Shown piece by piece: positions 1 through 10,100 of a stretch of DNA of 64,000 nucleotides; the stretch's first letter is position 1; each line of letters starts with the position of its first letter. The notes below the pieces were generated by a model. It was not told the origin of the DNA. It saw only the letters and a program-made list of their open reading frames with translations, and searched no databases. The position numbers and the translations under genes were made by a program. Origin of the DNA: Flavobacteriales bacterium (GTDB taxonomy: Bacteria; Bacteroidota; Bacteroidia; DT-38); contig JABSPQ010000340.1 of assembly GCA_013214205.1 (NCBI GenBank), positions 1-64,000 on the forward strand. Direction: 5' to 3'.

Positions 1-1
1 C

Positions 2-82
2 AAAAAAGTACTTGACATCATACCCGAGCACAAAGTGAACAAATTAGAGGAGTTGCTACCGCAAAACCTTAAACTGGAATAA
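2..82 (+). pseudogene. C-terminal end of an IS66-family transposase (partial at window edge)
   Basis: The reading frame is open from the first bases of the window to a TAA at 80-82. Its 26 residues end in VNKLEELLPQNLKLE, which resembles the conserved extreme C-terminus of IS66-type transposases (the '...LEELLPHNW' tail). The match is family knowledge recalled from memory, not searched. The rest of the protein lies outside the window, so whether it is intact cannot be told. A likely IS66 right terminal inverted repeat follows 38 bp later, which supports the call. Confidence 0.65.
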
Positions 83-120
83 ATCTACAATTGTAAATTG
101 AAAAGAGATTCCTATATGTA

Positions 121-137
121 GTTGGTAGGATGCTTAC
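121..137. repeat. Candidate right terminal inverted repeat of the IS66-type element
   Basis: Read on the minus strand, the stretch begins GTAAGCATCC and so ends ...GGATGCTTAC on the plus strand. IS66-family elements typically start with GTAA/GTAAGC inverted repeats and duplicate 8 bp of target. The element would then end at 137 and the eight bases 138-145 (ACCTTCTT) would be the target duplication. The left end lies outside the window, so this is inference from position and motif. Confidence 0.5.
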
Positions 138-158
138 ACCTTCTTCCTAAGTTTATAA

Positions 159-187
159 TTTGTGATAGTGCTACTACAAATCACAAA
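159..187. repeat. 8-bp inverted repeat upstream of ruvB
   Basis: TTTGTGAT (159-166) is repeated inverted as ATCACAAA (180-187) around a 13-nt spacer, 23 bp before the ruvB start. It could form a hairpin in the ruvB leader or be an operator. No T-run follows on either strand, so it is not a clear terminator. Confidence 0.3.
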
Positions 188-210
188 AGGATTTAGTTAA
201 CTTTGTTTCG

Positions 211-1245
211 ATGATTGAAGATCTAATGCCCGATAATTCCAGCTTTTCCGAAGAAGAAACAGACTTCGAGAGAGCGTTACGTCCTAAAACATTTGATGAT
301 TTTACAGGACAAGAAGAACTAGTTGATAACCTTAAAGTGTTTGTGAAAGCAGCCACGCTTAGAAATGAATCTCTAGACCACGTTTTACTTCATGGTCCTC
401 CAGGACTTGGTAAAACTACTTTGGCTAACATTATTGCAAATGATTTGGGTGCTGGTATTAAAATTACGTCAGGGCCTGTTTTAGATAAGCCTAGTGATTT
501 AGCTGGTTTGCTTACGAACTTAGAAGAGAATGATGTTTTGTTTATTGATGAAATTCATAGACTAAGTCCGGTAGTAGAGGAGTTTTTGTACTCTGCAATG
601 GAAGATTACCGTATTGACATTATGATTGATACTGGGCCTAATGCGAGAACAGTTCAGATTTCATTAAACCCATTCACATTAATTGGCGCAACAACCCGCT
701 CAGGCTTGTTAACAGCACCTTTAAGAGCTCGTTTTAGTATTAACCTAAGATTGGAGTACTACAACGCCGACCTGCTAAGCACGATTGTAAATCGGTCTGC
801 AAAAATATTAGATGTAGATATTGAATCGCAAGCTGCAAAGGAAATAGCAAGAAGAAGCCGAGGGACTCCTCGAATTGCCAACACGTTATTGAGACGAATT
901 CGTGATTTTGCTCAAGTAAAGGGTAACGGTTCAATTGATTTAGAAATTTCCAATTCGTCTTTGGAGGCACTTAACGTAGATAAGAATGGTTTGGATGAAA
1001 TGGATAATAAGATCCTTGCAACCATAATCGATAAATTTAAAGGTGGACCTGTTGGTATTTCTACAATTGCTACTGCAGTAAGTGAGGATAGTAATACTAT
1101 TGAAGAAGTATACGAACCTTTTTTAATTCAAGAAGGGTATCTAAAAAGAACCCCAAGAGGTAGAGAAACTACAGAATTAGCATACAAGCATCTTGGTAGA
1201 GTTCAAAGTAAGAACGAGCCTGGTTTGTTCGATCAAAGCAACTGA
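211..1245 (+). CDS. ruvB: Holliday junction branch migration ATPase RuvB
   Basis: RuvB is the AAA+ hexameric motor that, with RuvA, drives branch migration of Holliday junctions during recombinational repair. The 344-residue product has the family's usual length. Walker A (GPPGLGKTT, residues 62-70) and Walker B (VLFIDEIHR, about 109-117) are intact, followed by sensor 1 (GATTRSG) and a C-terminal winged-helix region ([15 protein letters not shown]). There is no clear ribosome binding site; a second ATG six codons in is equally possible. ruvA is 5.3 kb downstream rather than adjacent, as is usual in Bacteroidota, and queG follows 11 bp after the stop. The gene sits directly next to an IS66 end, so its native promoter may have been displaced or replaced. 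Confidence 0.97.
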   Translation: MIEDLMPDNSSFSEEETDFERALRPKTFDDFTGQEELVDNLKVFVKAATLRNESLDHVLLHGPPGLGKTTLANIIANDLGAGIKITSGPVLDKPSDLAGLLTNLEENDVLFIDEIHRLSPVVEEFLYSAMEDYRIDIMIDTGPNARTVQISLNPFTLIGATTRSGLLTAPLRARFSINLRLEYYNADLLSTIVNRSAKILDVDIESQAAKEIARRSRGTPRIANTLLRRIRDFAQVKGNGSIDLEISNSSLEALNVDKNGLDEMDNKILATIIDKFKGGPVGISTIATAVSEDSNTIEEVYEPFLIQEGYLKRTPRGRETTELAYKHLGRVQSKNEPGLFDQSN

Positions 1246-1256
1246 CACATAGGCCA

Positions 1257-2183
1257 ATGAATCGTGCTAACGTTACCAAGAAGATCAAGGACGAAATTGC
1301 ACGATTGGGATTTAGTTATTGTGGAATTTCCAAAGCAGGATTTCTAGAAGAAGAAGCTCCCAGACTTGAAAGGTATTTGGAGAACAACATGCATGGCGAA
1401 ATGTCGTACATGGAACGAAACTTCGATAAACGACTCGACCCGACTATTCTAGTTCCGGGTGCTAAGTCTGTTATTTCTGTGATGTACAATTACTTCCCTT
1501 CTCAGAAAAGGAATGATAATGATGATGTGAAAATATCGTCTTATGCATTCGGAGAGGATTACCACAAAGTGATCAAAGATAAATTATACGATGTTTGGCA
1601 GTTTATTCTAGATGAAGTGGGGGAGGTTGACGGAAGAATTTTCGTTGATTCGGCACCTGTACTCGATAAGGCATGGGCAAATAAATCGGGTTTAGGTTGG
1701 GTTGGTAAAAACACAAATTTGATTAATCCGAAAAGTGGTTCGTTCTTTTTTATAGCGGAAATCATCGTTGATTTGGATTTAGATTATGATGCAAATGAAA
1801 TAAAGGATTATTGTGGAACGTGTACCGCATGTATTGATGCATGTCCTACGGATGCAATAGTGGAGCCATATATAGTTGATGGGAGTAAATGCATTTCCTA
1901 TTATACAATAGAATTAAAAGATCAAATTCCGATAGAAGCCAAGGGGAAAATGGACAATTGGGTTTTTGGTTGTGATGTTTGTCAGGATGTGTGCCCATGG
2001 AATCGGTTTTCTACAGCTCATAACGAACCCTTATTTCAACCTAAAAACAATGTACACAACCTGAGTAATAACGATTGGCTAGAAATGACTGAAGAAATAT
2101 TCAAAGAAGTTTTTAGAAATTCGCCTATAAAAAGAACGAAGTTCGAAGGAATCAGACGAAATCTGAAGTTTGTTTTGGATTGA
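1257..2183 (+). CDS. queG: Epoxyqueuosine reductase QueG
   Basis: QueG performs the last step of queuosine synthesis in tRNA, reducing epoxyqueuosine to queuosine with cobalamin and two [4Fe-4S] clusters. The cluster ligands are visible: [12 protein letters not shown] (Cys 186, 189, 192, 196) and CDVCQDVCP (Cys 239, 242, 246), plus C212. The catalytic Asp lies in VDSAPVLDK (about residue 131). At 308 residues it is the short Bacteroidota form without the C-terminal HEAT-like extension of longer homologs. It begins 11 bp after ruvB and is probably co-transcribed with it. Confidence 0.95.
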   Translation: MNRANVTKKIKDEIARLGFSYCGISKAGFLEEEAPRLERYLENNMHGEMSYMERNFDKRLDPTILVPGAKSVISVMYNYFPSQKRNDNDDVKISSYAFGEDYHKVIKDKLYDVWQFILDEVGEVDGRIFVDSAPVLDKAWANKSGLGWVGKNTNLINPKSGSFFFIAEIIVDLDLDYDANEIKDYCGTCTACIDACPTDAIVEPYIVDGSKCISYYTIELKDQIPIEAKGKMDNWVFGCDVCQDVCPWNRFSTAHNEPLFQPKNNVHNLSNNDWLEMTEEIFKEVFRNSPIKRTKFEGIRRNLKFVLD

Positions 2184-2186
2184 TTA

Positions 2187-2202
2187 ATAGGGAATACCCT
2201 AT
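2187..2202. terminator. Hairpin in the convergent queG/ubiX gap
   Basis: ATAGGG-AATA-CCCTAT forms a perfect 6-bp stem with a 4-nt loop, 4 bp after the queG stop. No T-tract follows on the plus strand, so it is a weak terminator candidate. The same gap holds two copies of TTTAACACTT (2258-2267 and 2273-2282), 15 bp apart, of unknown meaning. Confidence 0.3.
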
Positions 2203-2285
2203 ATCATGCAGAGCCTAGCCCTCAGTATTAAGTACTTTTGTCTTCCATCCCGAAGGGTTTAACACTTAGTATTTTAACACTTGCC

Positions 2286-2849
2286 TTACTCGTTCCAACG
2301 AAAAGTTTTGTGTTCCAAACCAATTAAATCTAAAACCCGGTCAATTACCGTAGCAGCTAACTCTTCAAAAGTTTTTGGTTGACTATAAAAAGAAGGACTT
2401 GCAGGGCAAATAATCCCACCTGCTTCCGTAACCGTTTTCATGTTGTTTATATGAATTAAACTAATAGGCGTATCTCTGGTAATCAGAATCAACTTTCTTC
2501 TTTCCTTCAAAACAACATCGGCAGCACGACTAGTAAGATCGTTGGAAATGCCATTTGCAATTCGGCCTAATGTTCCCATCGAACAAGGGCAAATAATCAT
2601 AGTATCGTACTTTGCCGAACCAGATGCAAATGGGGCATTAAAATCGCCTTTGCCATATATGGTATAAGGAATGTCTTTGTAAGTTTCGTCGCCTATTTCG
2701 AACTTCCAAATCTGCTTTGCATTGTCCGACATTACAATGCCTACATCTTCAATTTGATCAGACAATTGTTGCAGTTTCATCAACAATACTTTCGCATAAA
2801 TTGAGCCACTTGCTCCAGTAATTGCAACGACTATTTTGTGTTTTTTCAT
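2286..2849 (-). CDS. ubiX: UbiX-family flavin prenyltransferase
   Basis: UbiX/Pad1 enzymes attach a dimethylallyl group to FMN, giving the prenyl-FMN cofactor of UbiD-type decarboxylases. The N-terminus MKKHKIVVAITGASGSIYAK is the Rossmann-like FMN-binding signature, and the family region 'ICPCSMGTLGRIANGISNDLTSRAADVVLKE' is complete. I chose the ATG at 2849 (187 aa) instead of the longer frame to 2885, because the longer frame runs inside the preceding gene and the chosen ATG overlaps that gene's stop as TGATG, a translational-coupling arrangement. No UbiD partner is in the window. Confidence 0.92.
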   Translation of the reverse strand: MKKHKIVVAITGASGSIYAKVLLMKLQQLSDQIEDVGIVMSDNAKQIWKFEIGDETYKDIPYTIYGKGDFNAPFASGSAKYDTMIICPCSMGTLGRIANGISNDLTSRAADVVLKERRKLILITRDTPISLIHINNMKTVTEAGGIICPASPSFYSQPKTFEELAATVIDRVLDLIGLEHKTFRWNE

Positions 2850-3463
2850 CAATTGAAATGGAATTTTAAATTGGCCATTAGGCAAGTATTATATTGCCCT
2901 CTATTTAATCTCCAGATCTCACCCGATGGGTGCTTTCTTGCAACGGTTAAGGAATGTGAACCTCTTATTCCGAAAGAAAATCGATCTGATAATCTTTTCG
3001 ATACCCCAACAACAATTCCTGCTTCGTAATTTCTGAAACTTCCTAAGTTTATTAGTATTCCTTGCTCGTCTTCTTCTGCTCCAAGTAATATTCCGATGTA
3101 CGTGCCTATTTCTAAAGTTAACGCCAACGAGTCTGTTGCATATTGAAAAAGTATAGGTACTTCTATATATTGGATCGAGAGTTTATACTCTTCATAAAGA
3201 ATTTCTCCTTTTGCGTTTTTTGCAAACCTTTTACTCCCTTTTGGTGCGTATAATATTCCGAATTCACCTGAGTATGCTCCTCTAAATTGTCGCTTAACAA
3301 ACAAACCAGCCGTGGGGCCAAATTTGTAATATCCACCAGATGCATCGCCCGAGATTTGGCTAGTAATTAGTCCAGCTTGTAAACCTGCCTCAAAACCTTG
3401 CGCCATTGCGCATGAGCTAATCAGGATAGAAAATATTAATACTTGTAAGCTTTTAAGTTTCAT
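2849..3463 (-). CDS. Outer-membrane beta-barrel protein (PorT/OMP_b-brl-like)
   Basis: The 204-residue product starts with a signal peptide (MKLKSLQVLIFSILISSCAMAQ) and continues with alternating short strands such as FEAGLQAGLITSQISGD, FGPTAGLFVKRQF and YSGEFGILYAPKGSK, typical of the small Bacteroidota OMPs of the PF13568 (PorT-like) type. The start at 3463 is preferred over an upstream ATG at 3523 because it puts the signal peptide at the N-terminus and falls 7 bp after the sirtuin stop. It sits between a sirtuin and ubiX with tight spacing, so the three are probably one operon, but no functional link is obvious. Substrate or partner unknown. Confidence 0.75.
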   Translation of the reverse strand: MKLKSLQVLIFSILISSCAMAQGFEAGLQAGLITSQISGDASGGYYKFGPTAGLFVKRQFRGAYSGEFGILYAPKGSKRFAKNAKGEILYEEYKLSIQYIEVPILFQYATDSLALTLEIGTYIGILLGAEEDEQGILINLGSFRNYEAGIVVGVSKRLSDRFSFGIRGSHSLTVARKHPSGEIWRLNRGQYNTCLMANLKFHFN

Positions 3464-3470
3464 GGAAATT

Positions 3471-4163
3471 TTAAGCGTTATCCAAAAGTTCTTTAACCAA
3501 TGTAGGTGTTCCTGTTCCTGCATTTTCCTTAATAATGTTCAAATTATTTACCAAAACAATTTTTTCTGCCTTTGGGTCTATAAAATATTTAGGACATTTT
3601 CTCGGTGCAAAGTTAACGATTCCAGACGCTGGATAAACATTTAAAGAAGTGCCAATAATTATTAAAATGTCTGCCGTTTCACACATTTCATGTGCAATCG
3701 AAATATTTGGCACATTTTCACCAAACCATACAATATGAGGACGCAATTGCGACCCTTTTTCGCATAAATCACCCGGATTAATTTCGGTTCCTTCAATTTC
3801 GTACACCAGATTTTCGTCAATCGTACTTCTAGATTTTGTTATTAATCCATGCAAATGCAAAACACTGCTAGACCCAGCTCTCTCGTGTAAATTGTCGATG
3901 TTTTGCGTGATAATTTGCACATCAAATTCTTTTTCCAACTCAACTAACGCCAAATGTCCAGGGTTGGGGGCAACCTCCAAAGCCTGTTTTCTACGTTCGT
4001 TGTAGAAATTTAAAACCAGTTCGTAATCTCTTGCCCACCCTTCCGGTGTAGCCACTTCCATTACATCATGGTTTTCCCATAAGCCGTCTGAATCTCGGAA
4101 CGTTTTTATTCCGCTTTCTGCACTAATTCCTGCGCCCGTAAAGACGATTATTCTCTTCTTCAT
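3471..4163 (-). CDS. cobB: Sirtuin, NAD-dependent protein deacylase (class III, CobB-like)
   Basis: Sirtuins remove acyl groups from lysines using NAD. The NAD-binding motifs GAGISAESG (10-18) and TQNID (86-90) and the catalytic His in HLHG (H105) are present. Y54-x-x-R57 in FYNERR matches the class III signature linked to desuccinylase/demalonylase activity. The region that carries four zinc-binding cysteines in E. coli CobB retains only one (C134, in GDLCEKGSQLRPHIVWFGE), so the zinc site seems lost; I recall this as common in Bacteroidota. 230 aa, about normal length. First gene of a three-gene minus-strand unit. Confidence 0.92.
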   Translation of the reverse strand: MKKRIIVFTGAGISAESGIKTFRDSDGLWENHDVMEVATPEGWARDYELVLNFYNERRKQALEVAPNPGHLALVELEKEFDVQIITQNIDNLHERAGSSSVLHLHGLITKSRSTIDENLVYEIEGTEINPGDLCEKGSQLRPHIVWFGENVPNISIAHEMCETADILIIIGTSLNVYPASGIVNFAPRKCPKYFIDPKAEKIVLVNNLNIIKENAGTGTPTLVKELLDNA

Positions 4164-4273
4164 AAAAATAATTCAATATATAATGGAAAGCCTTGGTAAA
4201 CAGGCGTTTCGACTAATGTCTGTAAGGCATATTTTAGGGCTATTTTTCATACTTTTATATTGTAGCTAAAATT

Positions 4274-6553
4274 ATGGAAAAATTCAGGAATCAAGACGCT
4301 TTAGATTACCACTCATCGGGAAAACCTGGTAAGATCGAAGTTGTTCCAACCAAGCCTTATAGTTCTCAACGTGATCTCTCATTGGCTTATTCTCCAGGCG
4401 TAGCGGTTCCATGTTTGGCAATTGATAAGAATGTAGACGACGTTTATAAGTATACCGCCAAAGGCAATTTAGTTGGAGTTATCACCAATGGCACGGCTGT
4501 ACTGGGTTTAGGTAATATTGGTCCGGAAGCTTCTAAGCCTGTAATGGAAGGGAAAGGCCTTTTGTTTAAGATTTTTGCCGATATAGATGTTTTCGACATT
4601 GAGCTAAATCTGTATGATGTAGATTCGTTTGTTAACGCCGTAAAGGCTATGGAACCTACGTTTGGCGGGATTAATTTAGAGGATATTAAAGCACCTGAGT
4701 GTTTTGAGATTGAAAAAAGATTAAAGGAAGAACTTAATATTCCTGTAATGCATGATGATCAGCATGGCACGGCTATCATTAGTAGCGCTGCACTTTTAAA
4801 CGCGTTGTTTCTTTCTAAAAAAGACATTAAGGATGTAAAGGTTGTTTTTAATGGGGCTGGTGCTTCTGCTCAAACCTGTGCAAAACTGTATTTATCGTTA
4901 GGGTTGAAAAAGGAAAACCTCGTTGTGTTAGATAGCAAGGGGGTAATTAATGAATCGAGGGAGAACTTAGGCATTCAAAAGCAGTTTTTTATTACCAAGC
5001 GAACCATTACCACACTTGCAGAAGCGATGAAAGATGCCGATGTTTTTGTTGGTCTTTCGGCGGGAAATGTTGTTACGCAAGACATGGTTAAGTCTATGGC
5101 GAAAAATCCAATAGTATTTGCTTTAGCCAATCCCGATCCCGAAATAAGCTACAAAGATGCCAAGGCCTCTAGGCCTGATGTTATTGTGGCAACTGGAAGA
5201 TCAGACAACCCTAATCAGGTAAACAATGTGTTGGGTTTCCCATTTATTTTCAGAGGAGCTTTAGATGTAAAGGCCACTACCATTAACGAAGAGATGAAAT
5301 TGGCTGCGGTTAGAGCCATTGCCGAACTTGCAAAAGAATCTATTCCACAAGAAGTAAATGAGGCTTATGATACAGAAAACCTTGTTTTTGGAGTAGAGAA
5401 TATAATTCCTAAGCCATTAGATCCAAGGTTGATTACAACAGTGGCTCCTGCGGTTGCTAAGGCGGCAATTGAATCGGGTGTTGCTCAGCATATTATTACC
5501 GACTGGGACAAATACATTATCGGTTTAAGAAAAAGGTTGGGCCACGATAATCAGTTGTTAAGGGATGTAATTACTGTGGTTCAGCGAGATCCGCAGAGGG
5601 TTTTGTTTGCCGAAGCAGATAATTATAAAACGTTAAAAGCTGCTCAAGTAATTAAGGAAGAAGGTCTTGGGATTCCTGTGTTGCTGGGAGAATCGGATAT
5701 GATTAGACAAATTATTGAAGAAAATAATTTGCCTTTAGATGATGTCGAAATCATCGATCAACGATCTTCAGAACAAACCAAGTGGGTTGAAGAATTCAGT
5801 AAAGTGCTTTTCGAAAAGAGAAAAAGAAAGGGAATGACCATGTACGAAGCAGGTAGGTGGATGAGAGAAAGAAATTATTTTGGATCGATGATGCTCGAAA
5901 CCGGCGAGGTTGATGCCATGGTTACTGGTCTTACCAAACGTTATCCTTCCGCAATTCGCCCGTCATTGCAAGTTATTGGACGAGCTGAAGGGAATAGAAC
6001 GGTAGCAGGGATGTACATTATTGTTTCTAAAAAAGGAACATATTTCTTTGCCGACACCACGATAAACATCGATCCAACTGTTGAGGATTTAGTTGATATT
6101 ACTGTGATGTGTTCTGATGCCATTAAACAACTAGGCATCAAACCCAAGATTGCAATGCTGAGTTATTCAAATTTTGGTTCGGCTACAGGAGCGGATGCTA
6201 CGAAGATGAAAAAGGCGGTGGAGATTCTGCACCGAGATCATCCGAGTATTACTGTTGATGGAGAAGTTCAGGCCAATTTTGCCATGAATGATGAGATAAT
6301 GAATGAACAATTCCCATTTTCTCAATTAAGTGATAATCCAGCTAATGCATTCATATTTCCAAATTTAGCAGCAGGTAACATTGCTTATAAAATGGTTCAA
6401 GAAATGGTGGATTGTGAGGTTATCGGACCCATTTTACTTGGCATGAACAAATCGGTTCACATCCTGCAACTGGGAAGTTCTATCAGGGAAATAATTAATA
6501 TGTCTATAATTGCGGCCTTTAGAGCCATAAAACAAAAGAAGATTTCTAAATGA
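4274..6553 (+). CDS. maeB: NADP-dependent malic enzyme with C-terminal phosphotransacetylase-like domain
   Basis: This enzyme oxidatively decarboxylates malate to pyruvate and makes NADPH. The 759-residue length fits the MaeB architecture: malic enzyme N-domain (SLAYSPGVAVPCLAI, about 36-50), NAD(P)-binding domain (VVFNGAGASAQTC, about 195) and a C-terminal phosphate acetyl/butyryltransferase-like domain from about 430 (RVLFAEADN...). In the known family the latter is regulatory (acetyl-CoA binding) rather than catalytic. It overlaps ruvA by 4 bp (ATGA). Divergent from the sirtuin gene, with a 110-bp shared promoter region in which I see no clear consensus. Confidence 0.96.
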   Translation: MEKFRNQDALDYHSSGKPGKIEVVPTKPYSSQRDLSLAYSPGVAVPCLAIDKNVDDVYKYTAKGNLVGVITNGTAVLGLGNIGPEASKPVMEGKGLLFKIFADIDVFDIELNLYDVDSFVNAVKAMEPTFGGINLEDIKAPECFEIEKRLKEELNIPVMHDDQHGTAIISSAALLNALFLSKKDIKDVKVVFNGAGASAQTCAKLYLSLGLKKENLVVLDSKGVINESRENLGIQKQFFITKRTITTLAEAMKDADVFVGLSAGNVVTQDMVKSMAKNPIVFALANPDPEISYKDAKASRPDVIVATGRSDNPNQVNNVLGFPFIFRGALDVKATTINEEMKLAAVRAIAELAKESIPQEVNEAYDTENLVFGVENIIPKPLDPRLITTVAPAVAKAAIESGVAQHIITDWDKYIIGLRKRLGHDNQLLRDVITVVQRDPQRVLFAEADNYKTLKAAQVIKEEGLGIPVLLGESDMIRQIIEENNLPLDDVEIIDQRSSEQTKWVEEFSKVLFEKRKRKGMTMYEAGRWMRERNYFGSMMLETGEVDAMVTGLTKRYPSAIRPSLQVIGRAEGNRTVAGMYIIVSKKGTYFFADTTINIDPTVEDLVDITVMCSDAIKQLGIKPKIAMLSYSNFGSATGADATKMKKAVEILHRDHPSITVDGEVQANFAMNDEIMNEQFPFSQLSDNPANAFIFPNLAAGNIAYKMVQEMVDCEVIGPILLGMNKSVHILQLGSSIREIINMSIIAAFRAIKQKKISK

Positions 6554-7134
6554 TTAATCACCTAAAAGGAAAATTAGTAGAAAAAACGCCTACTTACGCT
6601 GTAATCGAATGCAATGGAGTAGGATACTACCTTCATATTTCGCTGAACACATATTCTAAATTGCCTAATGATGAAAACGTAATGCTTTACGCTCATATGG
6701 CTGTAAGAGAGGATGCGCACACTTTGTATGGTTTTATCGATAAGGATGAACGTCAACTTTTTCTTTATTTAATATCGGTTTCGGGAGTTGGATCGTCTAC
6801 GGCTCGAATGATCCTTTCGAGTTTAAATGCAGGCGAAATTCAGCGGGCAATTGTTGAAGGAGATGTTGCTTTATTGAAGAGTGTTAAAGGGATTGGAACG
6901 AAATCGGCAGAGAGAATTATCATAGATTTAAGGGACAAGTTAAAAAAGGAGAATTTTGATAGTGAAATAGGGGTAACAGCAAACAATAGTATCACAGATG
7001 AAGCGTTATCTGCTCTGGTCGCTTTAGGTTTTGCAAAAAATGTAGCTGAAAAAGTTATTGCTAAAACCGCAAAGGGCTTAGAATCAGATGTGAGTGTAGA
7101 AGAATTGATAAAGACAGCGTTAAAAAACCTATAG
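6550..7134 (+). CDS. ruvA: Holliday junction branch migration protein RuvA
   Basis: RuvA binds four-way junctions as a tetramer and loads RuvB. The 194-residue protein shows the N-terminal OB fold (MINHLKGKLVEKTPTYAVIE), tandem helix-hairpin-helix motifs (SVSGVGSSTARMIL and SVKGIGTKSAERII, about 78-125) and the C-terminal RuvB-contacting domain (ITDEALSALVALGFAKNVAEKVI). The start overlaps the maeB stop (ATGA). Genes maeB-ruvA-sprA in this order are a conserved arrangement in flavobacteria, as far as I recall. Confidence 0.96.
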   Translation: MINHLKGKLVEKTPTYAVIECNGVGYYLHISLNTYSKLPNDENVMLYAHMAVREDAHTLYGFIDKDERQLFLYLISVSGVGSSTARMILSSLNAGEIQRAIVEGDVALLKSVKGIGTKSAERIIIDLRDKLKKENFDSEIGVTANNSITDEALSALVALGFAKNVAEKVIAKTAKGLESDVSVEELIKTALKNL

Positions 7135-7171
7135 TTCAAAAATAGATTTCTGAAATGTTACCCTGGGTCTT

Positions 7172-10100
7172 GTGAAGATAAGAGTTAAATATTTATTTAA
7201 GGTTGTTGTAGTTCTGCTCTGCATCTTTGCCTCTAAGGTCGATTCTGCCTCTGCGCAAACGGATCCAGACTCGGGTAAAATAGTATTGCCATTTCCTATA
7301 GAAGACCCGCTGAACGGGGATAGTAGAAAAGAGGGGAACAAGAATCTTCTCTTCAAAAACCCACCTAATACCGAAAGCGAAATTAAATATGATCCTAAAA
7401 CAGGGAAGTATGTATTTAAGGCTAAAGAAGGCTCTATTACGAATAGACCAGCTTCTGAAATGACTTTGGAGGAATTCTTGAAGTATCAGGATGAAAAATC
7501 GAATCAAGCTTATTTTGAAGAGGCCATCAAGGCAGAGAGCTTGAATAGTGATGCAGGTTTTAGACCAAAGCTAAATGTAGGTGGCGAAGTATTTGATAGA
7601 ATTTTTGGTGGTAATTCTGTTGATATCAAGCCGCAAGGGTCGGCAGAACTTATTTTCAACTTTAATGTCAATAGAAACGACGACCCCATATTAACCACCA
7701 AACAAAGGAAGGTTGCCACATTCCAATTTGATGAAAAGATTCAGCTTAACGTTATTGGTAAAATCGGCGACAAGCTCCAGTTAAATACGAATTACAACAC
7801 CGAAGCCAATTTTGATTTTGAGAATCAAATGAAATTGGAGTATACGGGCTACGAAGACGACATAATTAAGCGATTGGAAGTTGGTAACGTTAGTTTGCCA
7901 TTATCAAGCACCTTAATTACTGGTAGTCAAACCCTGTTTGGAATAAAAAGTGAATTACAGTTTGGAAGACTCACCATTACCACCGTTTTATCGCAGGAGA
8001 AAGGGGAAAAATCAGTAATTGAAGTTTCGGGTGGGGCTCAAATAAATGATTTCGAAATTAAAGCAGACAATTACGAAGCGAACAAGCATTACTTTCTATC
8101 GCAATATTTTAGGGATAATTATGATACAGCAATGTCTGCGATTCCTGTTATTACATCGGCTATAAATATTACAAAAGTAGAAGTATGGCTTACCAATTCT
8201 AGAGGGGAGACCCAAAACATCAGAAATATTGTTGCCTTTCAAGATCTTGCAGAAGCTCGGCCATATAGTTCAAACGTTAACTCAAACGGGCTAACAATTA
8301 CCTATCCGCGTAATGATGTTAATTCATTAGACCCATTGGTATTTGCCGGTAATTATCCGGCTGTAAGAGATATAAATACGGTAAATTCTGAAATGATTTC
8401 CGCTGGATTATTATTGGCATCGGATTATGAAAAATTGGGTAATGCTCGGAAATTAAAAGAATCGGAATATGATATACACCCAACTTTAGGGTATATCTCG
8501 TTGAAACAGGCACTATATCCAGATCAGGTATTGGCTGTAGCTTATCAATATTCTCAGGGTAATACTATTCATACTGTTGGTGAGTTTTCATCTGGCGGCA
8601 ACAAAGGACCTGATGGACCGTCTACTTTGATCTTGAAATTATTGAAAAGCACGGTAATCAATACCAAGTTGCCAATGTGGAATTTGCAAATGAAAAACGT
8701 GTATAGTATTGGTTCGTATGGTATTAATGCCGAAGGATTTAAGTTGCAGGTGGTGTATAACAACAGAGAAACAGGTGTGGATATCAATTATATTCCCGAG
8801 GGGGCAATTAAAAATAAATTGTTGATTGATGTAATGGAATTGGACAACCTCAACGTACAAAACGACCGACAATCTGATGGGGTGTTCGATTTCTTGGATG
8901 GTATTACAATTGATAAAAGTACTGGGCGAATCTTTTTTCCTGTTATCGAACCTTTTGGCCAGCAGATAAGGGATAAAATGAACGATGATAAACTAGCTGA
9001 CGATTATGCTTTCGATAGTTTATATACCACCACACAAGGTGATGCGCGTGTTAAATTCCCAGATAAAAACCGGTTTAAAATAATGGGTTCCTATAAATCT
9101 GTTTCGAATTCGGATATTTCGTTAAACACTATAAATGTTCCAAGGGAGTCTGTTACTGTTACAGCTGGCGGGGCTAAGTTAACGGAAGGTGTGGATTATA
9201 CGGTTTCGTACGAAGTAGGGCGATTAACCATCATTAACGACAAATATTTGAACAGCTCGGTGCCAATTAAAATCTCGTTAGAAAGTAATTCTCTTTTCGG
9301 AATTCAGTCTAAAAGGTTAATGGGAACCAATCTTAACTACATTGTTTCCGATAATTTTAATGTTGGTGGTACAATTTTAAATCTGTCGGAAAAGCCTTTA
9401 ACTCCTAAAATTAATATTGGGGACGAACCAATGTCCAACACAATTTGGGGCATGAATGTAGATTACAACAAAGAGCTACCTCTTCTAACAAAATGGGTGG
9501 ATATGCTACCATTGATCGAAACCAAAACGGCATCTAAGTTTACTTTTACTGGAGAATTTGCACACATTATTCCTGGTCATTCAGGAGCCTTGGGAAAGGA
9601 AGGAACTTCTTATATCGATGATTTTGAAGGAAGTCAGAGTGAAATAAATTTAAAGCCATCTTTTGCATGGGTGCTAGCAAGTACGCCACAGGGACAAACT
9701 GATTTGTTTCCAGAGGCAGCAACAAACACTATAGACTATGGTAAAAACAGAGCAAAACTAGCTTGGTACACCATCGACCCATTGTTTCACAACACCAACA
9801 GTAGTACACCAGATAATGTGAAGAAAGATGCCGAAATGCAGTCGAATCATTACATGAGAGCGGTTTTGGAAACAGAAGTATTCCCGAATAAAGATCCTTT
9901 GGCCTTTACACAATTGAATATTCCTGTAATGGATTTAGCCTTTTACCCAGATGAAAGAGGCCCTTATAACTATGATGACGTTGCTGACCCTTCTTTAAAT
10001 ATTGCTGGAATAAAAGCAAACGGAGAGTTGGAAAGTCCGGCTGATAGATGGGGTGGAATAATGAGACAAATAAGTACCAATGATTTTGAAGCTGCAAATG

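Noticed and set aside
159-187. CRP/FNR-like operator (TGTGA...TCACA) before ruvB
   Set aside because: The half-sites are 15 bp apart instead of 6, and CRP-type regulation of ruvB is not expected; kept only as an inverted repeat.
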